A stretch of 64,000 nt of DNA from Motiliproteus sp047633175 (GTDB taxonomy: Bacteria; Pseudomonadota; Gammaproteobacteria; Pseudomonadales; Balneatricaceae), in assembly GCA_047633175.1 (NCBI GenBank), contig JBLIEQ010000014.1:1-64000 (forward strand), given 5' to 3'. Shown piece by piece: positions 34,153 through 43,474 of this stretch. A program made the translations under genes and the position numbers. The notes below the pieces were generated by a model. The model was not told where the DNA came from. It worked only from the letters and a program-made list of their open reading frames with translations, and ran no database searches. Each line of letters begins with the position of its first letter. The stretch's first letter is position 1.

Positions 34153-34842
34153 TTAGTCCCGATGCAACAGGGCGTGATGCTGGGTAACTATCAAGGTTCT
34201 GGAGGAGTGCAGCTCTCTGGAAACCCACATATGGGTCAGCTTAGGTAATAGCTGTTCGCTGCTGCAGTTATACAAACGCCGTAGAAAGAGGCGGCTTTTA
34301 GCGTTCAAAATATAGGGGTGACCAGACAGCAGAGGACGCGCATAGAGCTTCGGGTTCAACCCCCGCAGCGGCACTTTGACCAGAGAGAGCGCATGGCGCC
34401 TCAGCGCGTCCTGGATAGAATAAAAACGCATATTATTGAGCATACAAAGGGTCTGCAGAAAATCCCCAGGCGTTATACGGTAGCGCTCACAGAGTGAACC
34501 CACGAGAAGTAACTGCTGGGACACCCTGGCATCGTCCAGGTAGAGGTAACAGGCATCCTCTTCGACGGCATCGAGAATGATCTCTGAAAAATTAATTTTT
34601 TTACCCAAAAAGCGTGAAATCTCAGCGGGTTTAGCGTTGAACTCAGGAGCGTCACCCGCATACTGGCGGCTGATGCCCGCGTGCGATACTTTGTAAACAC
34701 TACGCTTCTCGTCGTCCAGCACGTAAAGCTTGATAGCACCGGTATTGATATCAAAAGAGACATTAAACAGACGTTCCCGCTTGATATACTCGGGAATATC
34801 GCTAAAACCACAGTCTTCAAAGATAAAGTTTAAGTCATACAT
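34153..34842 (-). CDS. Hypothetical protein divergent from the UPF0489 gene
   Basis: 229 residues, not recognised. The start MYDLNFIFEDCGF at 34842 is chosen because the longer frame (from 34968) would overlap the divergent gene; 34866 is an alternative. The sequence is mixed alpha/beta with conserved-looking acidic stretches (FDINTGAIKLYVLDDEKR, LDAVEEDACYLYLDDARVSQQLL) and a C-terminal basic, helical part (GLNPKLYARPLLSGHPYILNAK). No signal peptide. It shares a 60-bp divergent promoter region with the UPF0489 gene, so the two may form a unit. Confidence 0.6.
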   Translation of the reverse strand: MYDLNFIFEDCGFSDIPEYIKRERLFNVSFDINTGAIKLYVLDDEKRSVYKVSHAGISRQYAGDAPEFNAKPAEISRFLGKKINFSEIILDAVEEDACYLYLDDARVSQQLLLVGSLCERYRITPGDFLQTLCMLNNMRFYSIQDALRRHALSLVKVPLRGLNPKLYARPLLSGHPYILNAKSRLFLRRLYNCSSEQLLPKLTHMWVSRELHSSRTLIVTQHHALLHRD

Positions 34843-34902
34843 GGGGAGCAGCCCTGTTCCGACCATCAAGATCTCAACAAAAACCGTCGAGGCTATCTGA
34901 TC

Positions 34903-36312
34903 ATGTCCTATAACGCCAGCCCACTGGTTTTCGAAGAACACTCCTCCGTACTGGCCGAATGGTGGCAACGGGGGCTACAAGGCCAAACCCTGATCTATCT
35001 GGATGCGCATCTTGATTTGCAATCGATCAATCATAACCGTCTGCAGAGACTCCTTGATGCTAATTCAGCGGCAACCGTTCAGTCATTAGAAAAACCTTCC
35101 CACCTGCTACCCGACGGCGACTATGTCCATAGCCTGGAAAACTTCCTCTATCCAGCCAGCCGGCTCGGAATTATCGACCACCTGATCTGGGTAGCGCCCC
35201 CCCACATTGATGTCGGGCTGACCCCCTCCGTGATAGAACATGTACAGCAGATGGACGGCATTACCTTCGAGGAGCTATCCCGTTTCAGACGCTCCGAAGG
35301 GGGCTGGCTTGAAGGGCGATTAGCGGGACTAAAAATTACGATTTGCCGTCTGGAGCACTTAACGGAGCTCGCGCTTCCGAGCCATACGTTGCTGGATATA
35401 GACACCGATTTTTTTGTTGCACTACCTCAGGATCGAGCCTGGATCAGCCCTGCAGAAGTCTACCGCCTCCTCCATAAGGCCGTTCCTAAGCCTGACCTGA
35501 TCACCCTGTCCCGCTCAGTGAGCAGCGGTTTTATGCCGCTACGTTACCGTTATTTTGCAGATCATCTGAAAGCGCTTTTCGAGCAGGATCGCGAATCAGC
35601 AGCCCATTTCGAAACACTCTACCAGTTGCAAAGGAGTAGTGATCGTTTAGCATCACAGCGGAAACTGATGGAGGAGCTTGAAAGATATCCGCAGTGCGCA
35701 GCCACGCACTATCTCTGCGCCGAAGACTCAACCCATCCCGAATCCTATCAGAGCAGCGCGGCCGCAATATGCAAAGCCTATGCGTTCGATCCATTTCAGA
35801 TCGCCAGCGAAACCGCTAACAGGCATTTACAAACCTCGAGCCACACCCTGGACCGACTCGCTCAGCGCCTGGGTCAAGCACCCCTGATAACCGCGGATAC
35901 CCGGCTTATTGCTCTCGGTCTTGCCTACGCAGAACGCGGCGCGCCTGAACAGGCGTTACAGTGTTATCAGCGCTATGGCCAACCCCATCCGGCCTTGGCG
36001 CTAGCGATCGCCGAACGACTCACAGCCAGCACCCAGCATCCTCAATTATTCGACTTACTCACCACCGCAACCACAGAAGACGCGTCGGGATCTGTCGCTC
36101 AGCTGATGTTAGCCTCCTGGTATTTAAAAAAGGAGAATATCAGCGCGGCAACAACGGCTCTTGAAATAGCCCACGCTCGAGCACCCGCCTGGTTAGCCCC
36201 CTTGCGAGGGTTAGCCCAGCTACAGGCTCGATCAACACCCCCTGGAACCAGGAATCGATTTGCGACCCTGCTCGCAGAAAGGGTGGCTACCCTGGGTGCT
36301 TTAATCAGATAA
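34903..36312 (+). CDS. UPF0489 (arginase-like fold) protein
   Basis: 469 residues. The N-terminal half carries arginase-superfamily-type metal motifs: LIYLDAHLDLQ (residues 30-40, DAHxD) and LLDIDTDFF (about 166-174, DxDxD), plus HLIWVAPP. This combination defines the UPF0489 family as I know it. Some members in RiPP gene clusters act as peptide arginases (recalled, not checked). The C-terminal half (from about 330) is helical, with TPR-like repeats (YAERGAPEQALQCYQRYGQPHPALAL, WYLKKENISAATTALEIAHARAPAWL). Substrate unknown. Confidence 0.7.
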   Translation: MSYNASPLVFEEHSSVLAEWWQRGLQGQTLIYLDAHLDLQSINHNRLQRLLDANSAATVQSLEKPSHLLPDGDYVHSLENFLYPASRLGIIDHLIWVAPPHIDVGLTPSVIEHVQQMDGITFEELSRFRRSEGGWLEGRLAGLKITICRLEHLTELALPSHTLLDIDTDFFVALPQDRAWISPAEVYRLLHKAVPKPDLITLSRSVSSGFMPLRYRYFADHLKALFEQDRESAAHFETLYQLQRSSDRLASQRKLMEELERYPQCAATHYLCAEDSTHPESYQSSAAAICKAYAFDPFQIASETANRHLQTSSHTLDRLAQRLGQAPLITADTRLIALGLAYAERGAPEQALQCYQRYGQPHPALALAIAERLTASTQHPQLFDLLTTATTEDASGSVAQLMLASWYLKKENISAATTALEIAHARAPAWLAPLRGLAQLQARSTPPGTRNRFATLLAERVATLGALIR

Positions 36313-36491
36313 AGCTATCTTGGCAGGCGGTGATAGTCGCGCCACAGTCCCGTGGATTGAGGGTGCGGTTAGGGTCTGCCTGATAGCGTCACTCGGCGGT
36401 AATCGTCAATGAAGGTCATGAGCCTCCCTGGCTACGATCACTATTCTCGGTCAGCCTCTTTGAAGGCTAATCGAGAATAGCCTGACCTACT

Positions 36492-36665
36492 GCGATATCT
36501 GCTTGAACTTCTCAGCAAGCAGAAATATAGTGCATGGAGGGTTGATTTTAGGCTAAAGAGTCTGTTTCGTTAACGTATTGATCTTAATGCCCAGACCACA
36601 CCCAGTGCGCCATAGGATACCACCTTGGCGTCCAGAGATAGATGGGCAGCCGATATTTTGACTTA
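36492..36665. repeat. Duplicated promoter-region segment, copy 2
   Basis: Second, same-orientation copy of 33831-34003. It sits directly upstream of the DUF1302 gene. The rest of 36313-36769 holds no gene. Confidence 0.8.
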
Positions 36666-36769
36666 GGATAGCCCAACCACCCTGGATAGCTTTATATCGA
36701 TCAGGATGCTGCACCGCAGCAGCGGTGGCTAAACATAATAGTTATAAAAATAAAATGAAGGGTGTAATC

Positions 36770-38563
36770 ATGAAGATGTCGGACTTGAAAAAGCCTGTAT
36801 CGCTACGCAGGCGCCGCTTCGCGCTCGCGCCTCTGGGGGCCGCTATGTTGCTGGCGACCCTCAACGTCCAGACGGCCCAGGCCGTCACCTTCGAACTGGG
36901 TGAGGTCGAGGGTAGCTTCGATTCATCACTGTCGATCGGCATGAGTCAGCGGATGTCGGACCGCGACCAAGCCTACTATTCAACAGGTAACGGCGGCACG
37001 GCGACCTCCAACACCATGGATGACGGCACCCTCAACTTCGACAAGAATGACATCTTCACTAAGACCTTCAAGGGCGTGCATGGCCTGTCGCTGCGTCATG
37101 AAAACCTCGGCCTCTTCGTACGCGGTAAATACTGGTACGACTTCGAGCTGAATGACGGTTATCAGGATCACGGCAACGAGGTCAACAGTTACACCCCCGG
37201 CAAGCTCAGCGACGATGGCTTCCACGACCTGGCCAAGTTCTCGGGCGCCGAAATTCTGGATGCCTATGTCTATGGCGAATTTGAGGTCGCCAACACCCCC
37301 CTCGACCTGCGTCTGGGTCGCCAGGTACTCAGCTGGGGCGAGTCCACCTTTATCCAGGGCGGCATCAACGTCATCAATCCGGTCGATGTATCGGCCTTCC
37401 GTCGCCCTGGCGCCGAGATCAAAGAGGGGCTGATGCCGGTCAATATGCTGTTCGCCTCGGCTGGGCTGACCGATAACCTGTCGGTCGAAGGCTTCTATCA
37501 GCTGGAGTGGGAAAAGACCGTGGTCGATGGCTGTGGCACCCTGTTTTCGGGCGCCGACTGGGCCGCCGATGGCTGCGATCGCTTAGCCTTTGCCAGCACG
37601 ATACCCGATTCAACCAACTTAGCAGCGGGAACCTTTGTTAATCGTTCTGCCGACCAGGAGCCGGATGACAGCGGTCAGTTTGGCCTCTCCTCTCGCTACT
37701 ATGCGGACAGTATCGATACCGAGTTCGGTGCCTATTACATCAATTATCACAGCAGAACTCCCTACGTAAGTGCCTTTAGGTCATCAACAGGCCCGCACCC
37801 GGCAGTGGGTGGACCCAATCCATTTACGGGTACCTACACCGTGGCTTACCCTGAAGACTTGGAACTGCTGGGCCTGAGCTACCAGACCAGCGTCGGTACC
37901 TGGGCGCTGTCTGGCGAGATCAGTTACCATCCCGACCTGCCTCTACAGATCAACGGTAATGATCTACTGAGCGCCTTCCTGACCGATGGCAATAACCCCG
38001 CCAGCCCAGTCAACAGCCGTGTAGCAGCAACACCACAGGGCGCGTTGGTCAACGGCTATGACGAGTACGATGTCTACCAGATCCAGAGCACCGCGATCCA
38101 GTTCTTCGACCGGGTGCTGGGTGCCAGCCGCCTGTCGCTGGCCGCAGAGATCGGCGCCACCTACGTCGAGGGTCTCCCCGATGCAGAAAGCTCCTCAGGA
38201 GGCCTGCCTAGCAACCCACGTTACGGCCGCGCGACGGTATTTGGCTCAGGCGCTGCGGGCGAAGAAGGCTATACCACCAAGTTCGCCTGGGGTTACCGCG
38301 TCCGCGCTTCCCTGGCCTATAAGGATGTGATCGCAGGGATCAACCTGACGCCAACCGTGGCCTGGTCGCATGATATTGAGGGTAACTCGCCCTCGCCTGC
38401 GCAGCAGTTCAACGAGGGCAGCAAGTCGATCAGCATCGGCCTGGGTGCAGACTATATGGCCCGATACACCGCTAACGTCTCTTATACCGATTTCTTCGGC
38501 GGCGACTACAACTACCTGACCGACAAAGATTACCTGTCCTTGAGTCTGGGTGTGTCGTTCTAA
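36770..38563 (+). CDS. DUF1302 outer-membrane porin-like protein
   Basis: 597 residues from the ATG at 36770 (GAAGGGTG upstream; earlier in-frame starts at 36725 and 36755 are less likely). A signal peptide with a long basic N-region ends in TAQA near residue 37, followed by VTFELGEVEGSFDSSLSIGMSQR, the usual DUF1302 start, many alternating beta strands, the conserved LRLGRQVLSWGESTFIQGGINVINPVD, and a C-terminal YLSLSLGVSF with terminal Phe for BAM recognition. It is a predicted outer-membrane barrel and is always seen with DUF1329 (next gene, 34 bp downstream). Confidence 0.92.
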   Translation: MKMSDLKKPVSLRRRRFALAPLGAAMLLATLNVQTAQAVTFELGEVEGSFDSSLSIGMSQRMSDRDQAYYSTGNGGTATSNTMDDGTLNFDKNDIFTKTFKGVHGLSLRHENLGLFVRGKYWYDFELNDGYQDHGNEVNSYTPGKLSDDGFHDLAKFSGAEILDAYVYGEFEVANTPLDLRLGRQVLSWGESTFIQGGINVINPVDVSAFRRPGAEIKEGLMPVNMLFASAGLTDNLSVEGFYQLEWEKTVVDGCGTLFSGADWAADGCDRLAFASTIPDSTNLAAGTFVNRSADQEPDDSGQFGLSSRYYADSIDTEFGAYYINYHSRTPYVSAFRSSTGPHPAVGGPNPFTGTYTVAYPEDLELLGLSYQTSVGTWALSGEISYHPDLPLQINGNDLLSAFLTDGNNPASPVNSRVAATPQGALVNGYDEYDVYQIQSTAIQFFDRVLGASRLSLAAEIGATYVEGLPDAESSSGGLPSNPRYGRATVFGSGAAGEEGYTTKFAWGYRVRASLAYKDVIAGINLTPTVAWSHDIEGNSPSPAQQFNEGSKSISIGLGADYMARYTANVSYTDFFGGDYNYLTDKDYLSLSLGVSF

Positions 38564-38597
38564 AGGCGCGTTAACGTATTTTGTAAGGATAATAATA

Positions 38598-39953
38598 ATG
38601 AAGACTGTATTCTCAAATAAGCACCGCCTCAGCGTCGCTATTCTGGCGACCAGCGCGCTGTTAAGCGCGCATACCCTGGCTGCCGTCAGTGCGGAGGACG
38701 CCGCCAAACTGGGCGCCAGCCTGACGCCGGTCGGCGCGATCCAGGCGGGTAATGCCGATGGCTCTATCCCGGCCTGGACCGGTGGCCTAACCCAGCAGGT
38801 TGCGCGTGGCGACAACCCCTTCGCCGACGAACAGCCGCTGTTTACGATTACCGCCGTAAATGTCGAGCAACATGCCGCTCTCCTGACGCCGGGCCAGGTG
38901 GCGCTGTTTAAAGCCTATCCCGACAGCTATCAAATCCCGGTGTACCCGACTCACAGGACCGGCGCCTATCCGCAGAGCATCTACGCCAAGGCGATCACCA
39001 ATGCCACCACGGCAGAACTGACCGCCAACGGTCTTACCGGCTACGATGAGGCGATCCCCTTCGCGATCCCTCAAAATGGTCTGGAGGTGCTTTGGAACCA
39101 TATCACCCGCTACCGCGGGGGTTCGGCGCAACGCACCCTGATGCAGGCCCCGGTACAGCGCAACGGCAGCTATACCGCCGTTAAATTGGTCGATGAGTTT
39201 ATCTTTCCAAACTATCTCGCCGATGGCTATGATCCCGAACAGGATGACAATATCCTGTTCTATTTCCAGCAGAAGATCACCGAGCCGGCACGCCTGGTCG
39301 GTACCACCCTGCTGGTGCATGAAACGATCGATCAGGTGGTCCAGCCACGGCTGGCCTGGATCTATAACTCGGGTCAGCGTCGAGTAAGGCGTGCACCCCA
39401 GGTCGCCTATGACGGACCCGGTACCGCATCAGATGGCCTGCGCACCACCGACAACTTCGACATGTTCAGCGGCTCGCCGGACAAGTACGACTGGAAACTG
39501 GTCGGTAAGCAAGAGAAGTATATCCCCTACAACGCCTTTGAACTGGGGTCTCCACGCCATGAGTACGATGACATCATTCAGCCCGGTCACATCAATCCGG
39601 CGCTGACTCGTTATGAGAAGCATAGGGTCTGGGTGGTTGAGGGGACACTGAAAGAGGGTGAACGTCATATCTATGCCAAGCGCACCCTGTATGTCGATGA
39701 GGACACCTGGCAGATCGCCGTTGCCGACCACTACGACGGTCGCGGTCAACTCTGGCGTGTCGGTGAGGCCCATGCGACTCAGTACACCGGGGTTAACGTG
39801 CCCTGGTATTCGGCTGAGATCCTGCATGACCTGCAGTCCGGTCGCTATCTGGCGCTGGGGCTGACCAACGAGGAGGACCCGGTGGTCTTCGGCTTTGACG
39901 GCCGGCATAAGGATTACACCCCCGCCGCCCTGAGACGCTCCTCCAAGCGCTAA
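38598..39953 (+). CDS. DUF1329 periplasmic protein (LolA/LolB-like fold)
   Basis: 451 residues from ATG 38598 (GTAAGGA upstream). The signal peptide ends near residue 29 (HTLAA). The mature start VSAEDAAKLGASLTPVGAIQAGNADGSIPAWTGGL is the family signature, and later motifs are PRLAWIYNSGQRRVRRAP, YDGPGTASDGLRTTDNFDMF, KYIPYNAFEL and HRVWVVEGTLKEGERHIYAKR. The family is related to LolA/LolB-type lipoprotein carriers, so it may shuttle a lipid between membranes. A strong terminator follows. Confidence 0.92.
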   Translation: MKTVFSNKHRLSVAILATSALLSAHTLAAVSAEDAAKLGASLTPVGAIQAGNADGSIPAWTGGLTQQVARGDNPFADEQPLFTITAVNVEQHAALLTPGQVALFKAYPDSYQIPVYPTHRTGAYPQSIYAKAITNATTAELTANGLTGYDEAIPFAIPQNGLEVLWNHITRYRGGSAQRTLMQAPVQRNGSYTAVKLVDEFIFPNYLADGYDPEQDDNILFYFQQKITEPARLVGTTLLVHETIDQVVQPRLAWIYNSGQRRVRRAPQVAYDGPGTASDGLRTTDNFDMFSGSPDKYDWKLVGKQEKYIPYNAFELGSPRHEYDDIIQPGHINPALTRYEKHRVWVVEGTLKEGERHIYAKRTLYVDEDTWQIAVADHYDGRGQLWRVGEAHATQYTGVNVPWYSAEILHDLQSGRYLALGLTNEEDPVVFGFDGRHKDYTPAALRRSSKR

Positions 39954-39983
39954 CCCGCTCAGAGAGTAAAGCTCTGCTCTTCA

Positions 39984-40012
39984 GCCCCGCCGGTTCGCCG
40001 GCGGGGCTTTTT
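39984..40012 (+). terminator. Rho-independent terminator after DUF1329
   Basis: GCCCCGCCGG-TTCG-CCGGCGGGGC followed by TTTTT: a 10-bp perfect GC stem with a stable UUCG loop. Confidence 0.97.
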
Positions 40013-40131
40013 ATGTACAGGATGTACGGTATGCCGCGGGCGCAGGGATGCGCAGGAGCGGCGATGTACAGGATGTACGGTATGCCGCGGGCGCAGGGAT
40101 GCGCAGGAGCGGCGATGTACAGGATGTACGT
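40013..40131. repeat. 51-bp tandem repeat
   Basis: Units start at 40013, 40064 and 40115 (two full, one partial; ATGTACAGGATGTACGG...GCAGGAGCGGCG). The copies are essentially identical, so the duplication is recent. The GCAGGAGCGGCGATG part resembles REP sequence. Confidence 0.9.
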
Positions 40132-40420
40132 GCCTAAAAATGCTCCTGCATTTTAGGCATTACCGCCATCCCTGGCGGTCATATGTCGCGGGCGGGGGTC
40201 GTTGTCAGTTCCCGACAACAACGGCATAGCTACGTCCCTGTAGCCAATGCTCAGGAGCTGCGATAGTCTGCTTTGGGGTCAGGCTTTCATAACTGGATAA
40301 AACCATGAAAGCCTGACTCTCATTTTTGTTCGCAACGATCAGTTCCCCCCAGCGCGTAATTTCTGGTATATCTAACGTCTGGCAAACGAAAGCCTTCACC
40401 CTACCGGAGCCCTGACCGAG

Positions 40421-41434
40421 ATGCTGCACGAAGCCACCACCCAGGCAAGCTGGGCCGTCGCCATCAAACGCACCCTGGAGACCTATGGCTGCGACCCCGC
40501 GCCCATTTTTGCAGAGGCCGGCATCCATCTGGAGGATCTCACCGACCCCAACGCCCGCTTCCTTACCCATAAGACCTCCGCACTGATGCGTCAGGCGGTC
40601 GCAGCCACCGCAGATCCCGCCTTCGGTCTGGCCGTAGGTCGGCATATGCGTCCGACCTCGGCGCATGCAATGGGTTTTTCTATCTGGGCCTCCAATAATC
40701 TGTGTGAAGCGATCGAACGGGTACAGAAGTTTTTTAAGATCTTTACCACCAGCTGCTACTGCAGCATCGAGAAACGAGGCGATCAGTATCTGATAAGCTC
40801 CCACGCCTACCCTGCTTATCAGTCCGTGATCGGTTCAGAAGATCAGGAGGCTATGTTTTCGACTATTCTGCAGACCTTCCGCCACCTGGTGCCCGGGCGT
40901 TTAAACGTCAACCGGGTCGGACTTTCGCGCCCGGGACCGCCTGCCAATGTCGCTGATTTCGAGCGCTTCTTTAAATGCCCAATCGAATGGGGCTATAACG
41001 GTATTTACGTACTCTTGGATGCCGAACAAGTCGAGGCGCAGCTGCCGACGGCCAATGCGGAGCTGGCGCTGCAAAACGACAAGCTATGCCAGGATTATAT
41101 CGTCCGATTTGACCGCCAGGATATCGTCAATCAGGTCTCCAACACGCTGGTGGAGCTCTTGCCGCAGGGGGAGCCCGGGATGGCGGAGATCGCCTCCAAG
41201 CTGATGATGAGCAGCCGGACACTGCAACGCAAACTGAACAACCATGACACCAGTTTCAAGCAGCTGCTCGAAGCGGTTCGCAAGCAGATAGCGATTCAGT
41301 ACATCCGCCAGACCCATATCCCTATAGGCGAGATCAGTTATCGACTGGGGTTTGCCCATATCAATAACTTCTCCCGGGCCTTTAAACGCTGGACCGGTAT
41401 CACTCCGATCAATTATCGCGATAACAAGCACTAA
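40421..41434 (+). CDS. AraC family regulator with arabinose-binding-type N-terminal domain
   Basis: 337 residues of the OruR/ArgR-like AraC class: an N-terminal domain of about 190 residues (PIFAEAGIHLEDLTDPNARF, DPAFGLAVGRHMRPTSAHAMGFSIWAS), and a C-terminal HTH pair (GMAEIASKLMMSSRTLQRKL, PIGEISYRLGFAHINNFSRAFKRWTGITPINYR). Regulators of this class often control fatty acid, sterol or amino acid catabolism. It follows the DUF1302-DUF1329 operon and is a likely regulator of it. A short unassigned stretch (40132-40420) separates them. Confidence 0.92.
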   Translation: MLHEATTQASWAVAIKRTLETYGCDPAPIFAEAGIHLEDLTDPNARFLTHKTSALMRQAVAATADPAFGLAVGRHMRPTSAHAMGFSIWASNNLCEAIERVQKFFKIFTTSCYCSIEKRGDQYLISSHAYPAYQSVIGSEDQEAMFSTILQTFRHLVPGRLNVNRVGLSRPGPPANVADFERFFKCPIEWGYNGIYVLLDAEQVEAQLPTANAELALQNDKLCQDYIVRFDRQDIVNQVSNTLVELLPQGEPGMAEIASKLMMSSRTLQRKLNNHDTSFKQLLEAVRKQIAIQYIRQTHIPIGEISYRLGFAHINNFSRAFKRWTGITPINYRDNKH

Positions 41435-41446
41435 GCCCCGAGGCTG

Positions 41447-41956
41447 CTAGGTCATCACTTTCATGTTGTTGTTTCTATCCCTGCTTTGACGAATCAGCGC
41501 ATCACTGGCAACGCCAGGCCGCGTTTTCGCCAGCCGGTCGTAGAGCAGCACATTGACCGTGGCTGCGAGGTTCAGACAGCCGATGGTCGGGATATATACG
41601 ACCGCATCGGCGCGATCGATCAGCGCCTGGTCAATAGATCCATCTTCGGGACCAAAGATATAAAAGGCATGCTCAGGGTGTTGAAAATCTGGCAGCGGTG
41701 TAGCACCCTCTACCAGCTCGACACAGACCACCCTCATCGGTACGCTGATGTCCGGCAGTAAAGCGTCGACCCCCAGCAGAGGTATCTCGTCGCTGGCCCT
41801 GTGGGTATCGGTCGAAAAACGGGCTGCCCGATCGTAACGCATCCCGGTATAGAACACCGCGTCAACCCTGAAGCATCCTGCCGCCCGCATCACCGCACCG
41901 ACATTGGTAGGACTTTTGGGATTGATCAGACCAATATGGACTGTCGTTGCTTGCAT
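41447..41956 (-). CDS. TrmH/SpoU-family RNA methyltransferase
   Basis: 169 residues, SPOUT fold. The start HIGLINPKSPTNVGAVMRAAGCFRVDAVFYTG carries the N-V-G-A-..RAA motif 1; AFYIFGPEDGSIDQALIDRADAVVYIPTIGCLNLAATVNVLLYD carries motifs 2 and 3 (GPE, IP..G.LN.A...). It methylates ribose of a tRNA or rRNA; the target cannot be read from sequence. It converges with the AraC gene. Confidence 0.9.
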   Translation of the reverse strand: MQATTVHIGLINPKSPTNVGAVMRAAGCFRVDAVFYTGMRYDRAARFSTDTHRASDEIPLLGVDALLPDISVPMRVVCVELVEGATPLPDFQHPEHAFYIFGPEDGSIDQALIDRADAVVYIPTIGCLNLAATVNVLLYDRLAKTRPGVASDALIRQSRDRNNNMKVMT

Positions 41957-42405
41957 GTATAAGGCTCATAAGTAGATTCAAGCTCCCCAGCCCAGATGGG
42001 TGTCTGAGGTCGATTGCGGAGCAGATGTGTCTGCTGCCACCCCCTTGATGAAGGTGATCGTTCAGGATGCCGGCCGGTTGTGACTGCATTCAGGGCCGCT
42101 GTACGGCTACCCGGGAGCACCTGAATAGCATTGCTGGAGTACACATTGTTTTGTTGTCTGCCCGGCTAACACTGGTTAGTATACCGCATGTTAAAAATAT
42201 ATTGATGACATCTGCACCGGGTCCGATCAGCGAATCATCCCGACCTAAGAACTCCAGGTTCGTTTTAATCAGTGAATAAAATTCATTAGTTAACACCGGC
42301 ACTTAAAAATAGCCATCCTGGTTGAGCAGAAAAATAGATGTAACTTTATTTGGTCGTTAGAAAGGCACCGCTGATAGAGTACTACCATTAAGCAATCGAT
42401 AGCTG
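41957..42405. other. Intergenic region, no gene seen
   Basis: 449 bp between divergent genes. Promoters for the TrmH-like gene (-) and the TPR protein gene (+) should lie here. A TPR gene leader with a possible -10 TAACTT... near 42340 is not convincing. No RNA gene recognised. Confidence 0.4.
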
Positions 42406-43407
42406 GTGAACAAAGTGATAAATGTAAAAATTAAAATGTTAATTGTTAGCTTGCTGGCCGCTAATTCTCTGTACGCCAGCGCCAGCGAATATGACAATAT
42501 TAAAATATTGATAAACGATGGGCGTTCAAAAAACGCAATGGCATCAATCGATCGATTATTGGAAAACAATCAGGCGGACAAACGCGCCCTGTTGCTTAAA
42601 GGTTATTTACTACACTCGACCGAAAAGCTTGATCAGGCGCAACGGGTGTATGAAAGGCTTATTCAACTCGACCCCAACATGCCCGAAACATACAACAACC
42701 TCGGAGTACTGTTCGCAGAAAAAGGCGACAAGGAAAATGCGACAAGAATATTGATCAGCACCTTTGATACGAACCCTGCCTATGCGGCGGCCTATAGTAA
42801 TCTAAGAGGCATATTTAACGAAATAGCCGCAAACACCTATCGGGAAATATTAAAGGGCGGAGAGGGATCCTCAGTCCAGTCCACATTCAAACTAACCCTG
42901 TTAAAGGATTCTGAATTTTTAGCGGCTGAGTCGACCGCAATTGAAAATTTGGCGCTAGCCGCTTTAAACGAAAAGGAATCAAGCGAACCAACACCCGTAA
43001 CGCCTAAACCAGTGCCAACTGCAATAGCAACAACACCTATAGTAACTCCAGACGTCCAGCCTAAGACAGATACCCGTGGAATAATTGACTTAATTACTAA
43101 CTGGTCGCTCGCCTGGTCTTCTCAAAATCCGGATCTCTATTTAAGCTATTATCAGGATAACGCTATAATTGAACCCGGAATTTCTCGCGCTCGCTGGGAA
43201 AAAAATCGACGCAGCCGAATCCTGTCACCTGAATACATTCAGGTAACAATAGATACGCTGGACGTTAGCTTAGAGAATACAGAGTCCGCTACGGCGAGTT
43301 TCAAGCAGACTTACCGCGCTTCAAATTATCAGGACGTCGTCTTCAAGAAAATGACTTTTATAAGAAGTGGCGAAGACTGGAAAATACTACAAGAACAAGC
43401 CCTATAA
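42406..43407 (+). CDS. Exported TPR protein with C-terminal NTF2-like domain
   Basis: 333 residues. A signal peptide (residues 1-26, ending LYASA) is followed by TPR helices (residues 33-140: ALLLKGYLLHSTEKLDQAQRVYERLIQLDPNMPETYNNLGVLFAEKGDKENAT), a Pro/Thr-rich linker (about 198-222) and a C-terminal NTF2/SnoaL-like domain (about 225-333: NWSLAWSSQNPDLYLSYY, RWEKNRRSRIL, FKQTYRASNYQDVVFKKM, WKILQE). The same C-terminal domain type ends three other proteins in this locus. It is likely a periplasmic scaffold. Own promoter, convergent with ATPase 1. Confidence 0.85.
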   Translation: MNKVINVKIKMLIVSLLAANSLYASASEYDNIKILINDGRSKNAMASIDRLLENNQADKRALLLKGYLLHSTEKLDQAQRVYERLIQLDPNMPETYNNLGVLFAEKGDKENATRILISTFDTNPAYAAAYSNLRGIFNEIAANTYREILKGGEGSSVQSTFKLTLLKDSEFLAAESTAIENLALAALNEKESSEPTPVTPKPVPTAIATTPIVTPDVQPKTDTRGIIDLITNWSLAWSSQNPDLYLSYYQDNAIIEPGISRARWEKNRRSRILSPEYIQVTIDTLDVSLENTESATASFKQTYRASNYQDVVFKKMTFIRSGEDWKILQEQAL

Positions 43408-43474
43408 AGGTATATTGACGCCGCACAGGTAACGCTGTGCGTACGCCACTATCCGCTTCAGCTAATATCGACTT

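Noticed and set aside
43420..43445. Hairpin CGCACAG...CTGTGCG as terminator between the TPR gene and ATPase 1
   Set aside because: Stem is fair but there is no T-run on either side, so not called as an intrinsic terminator.
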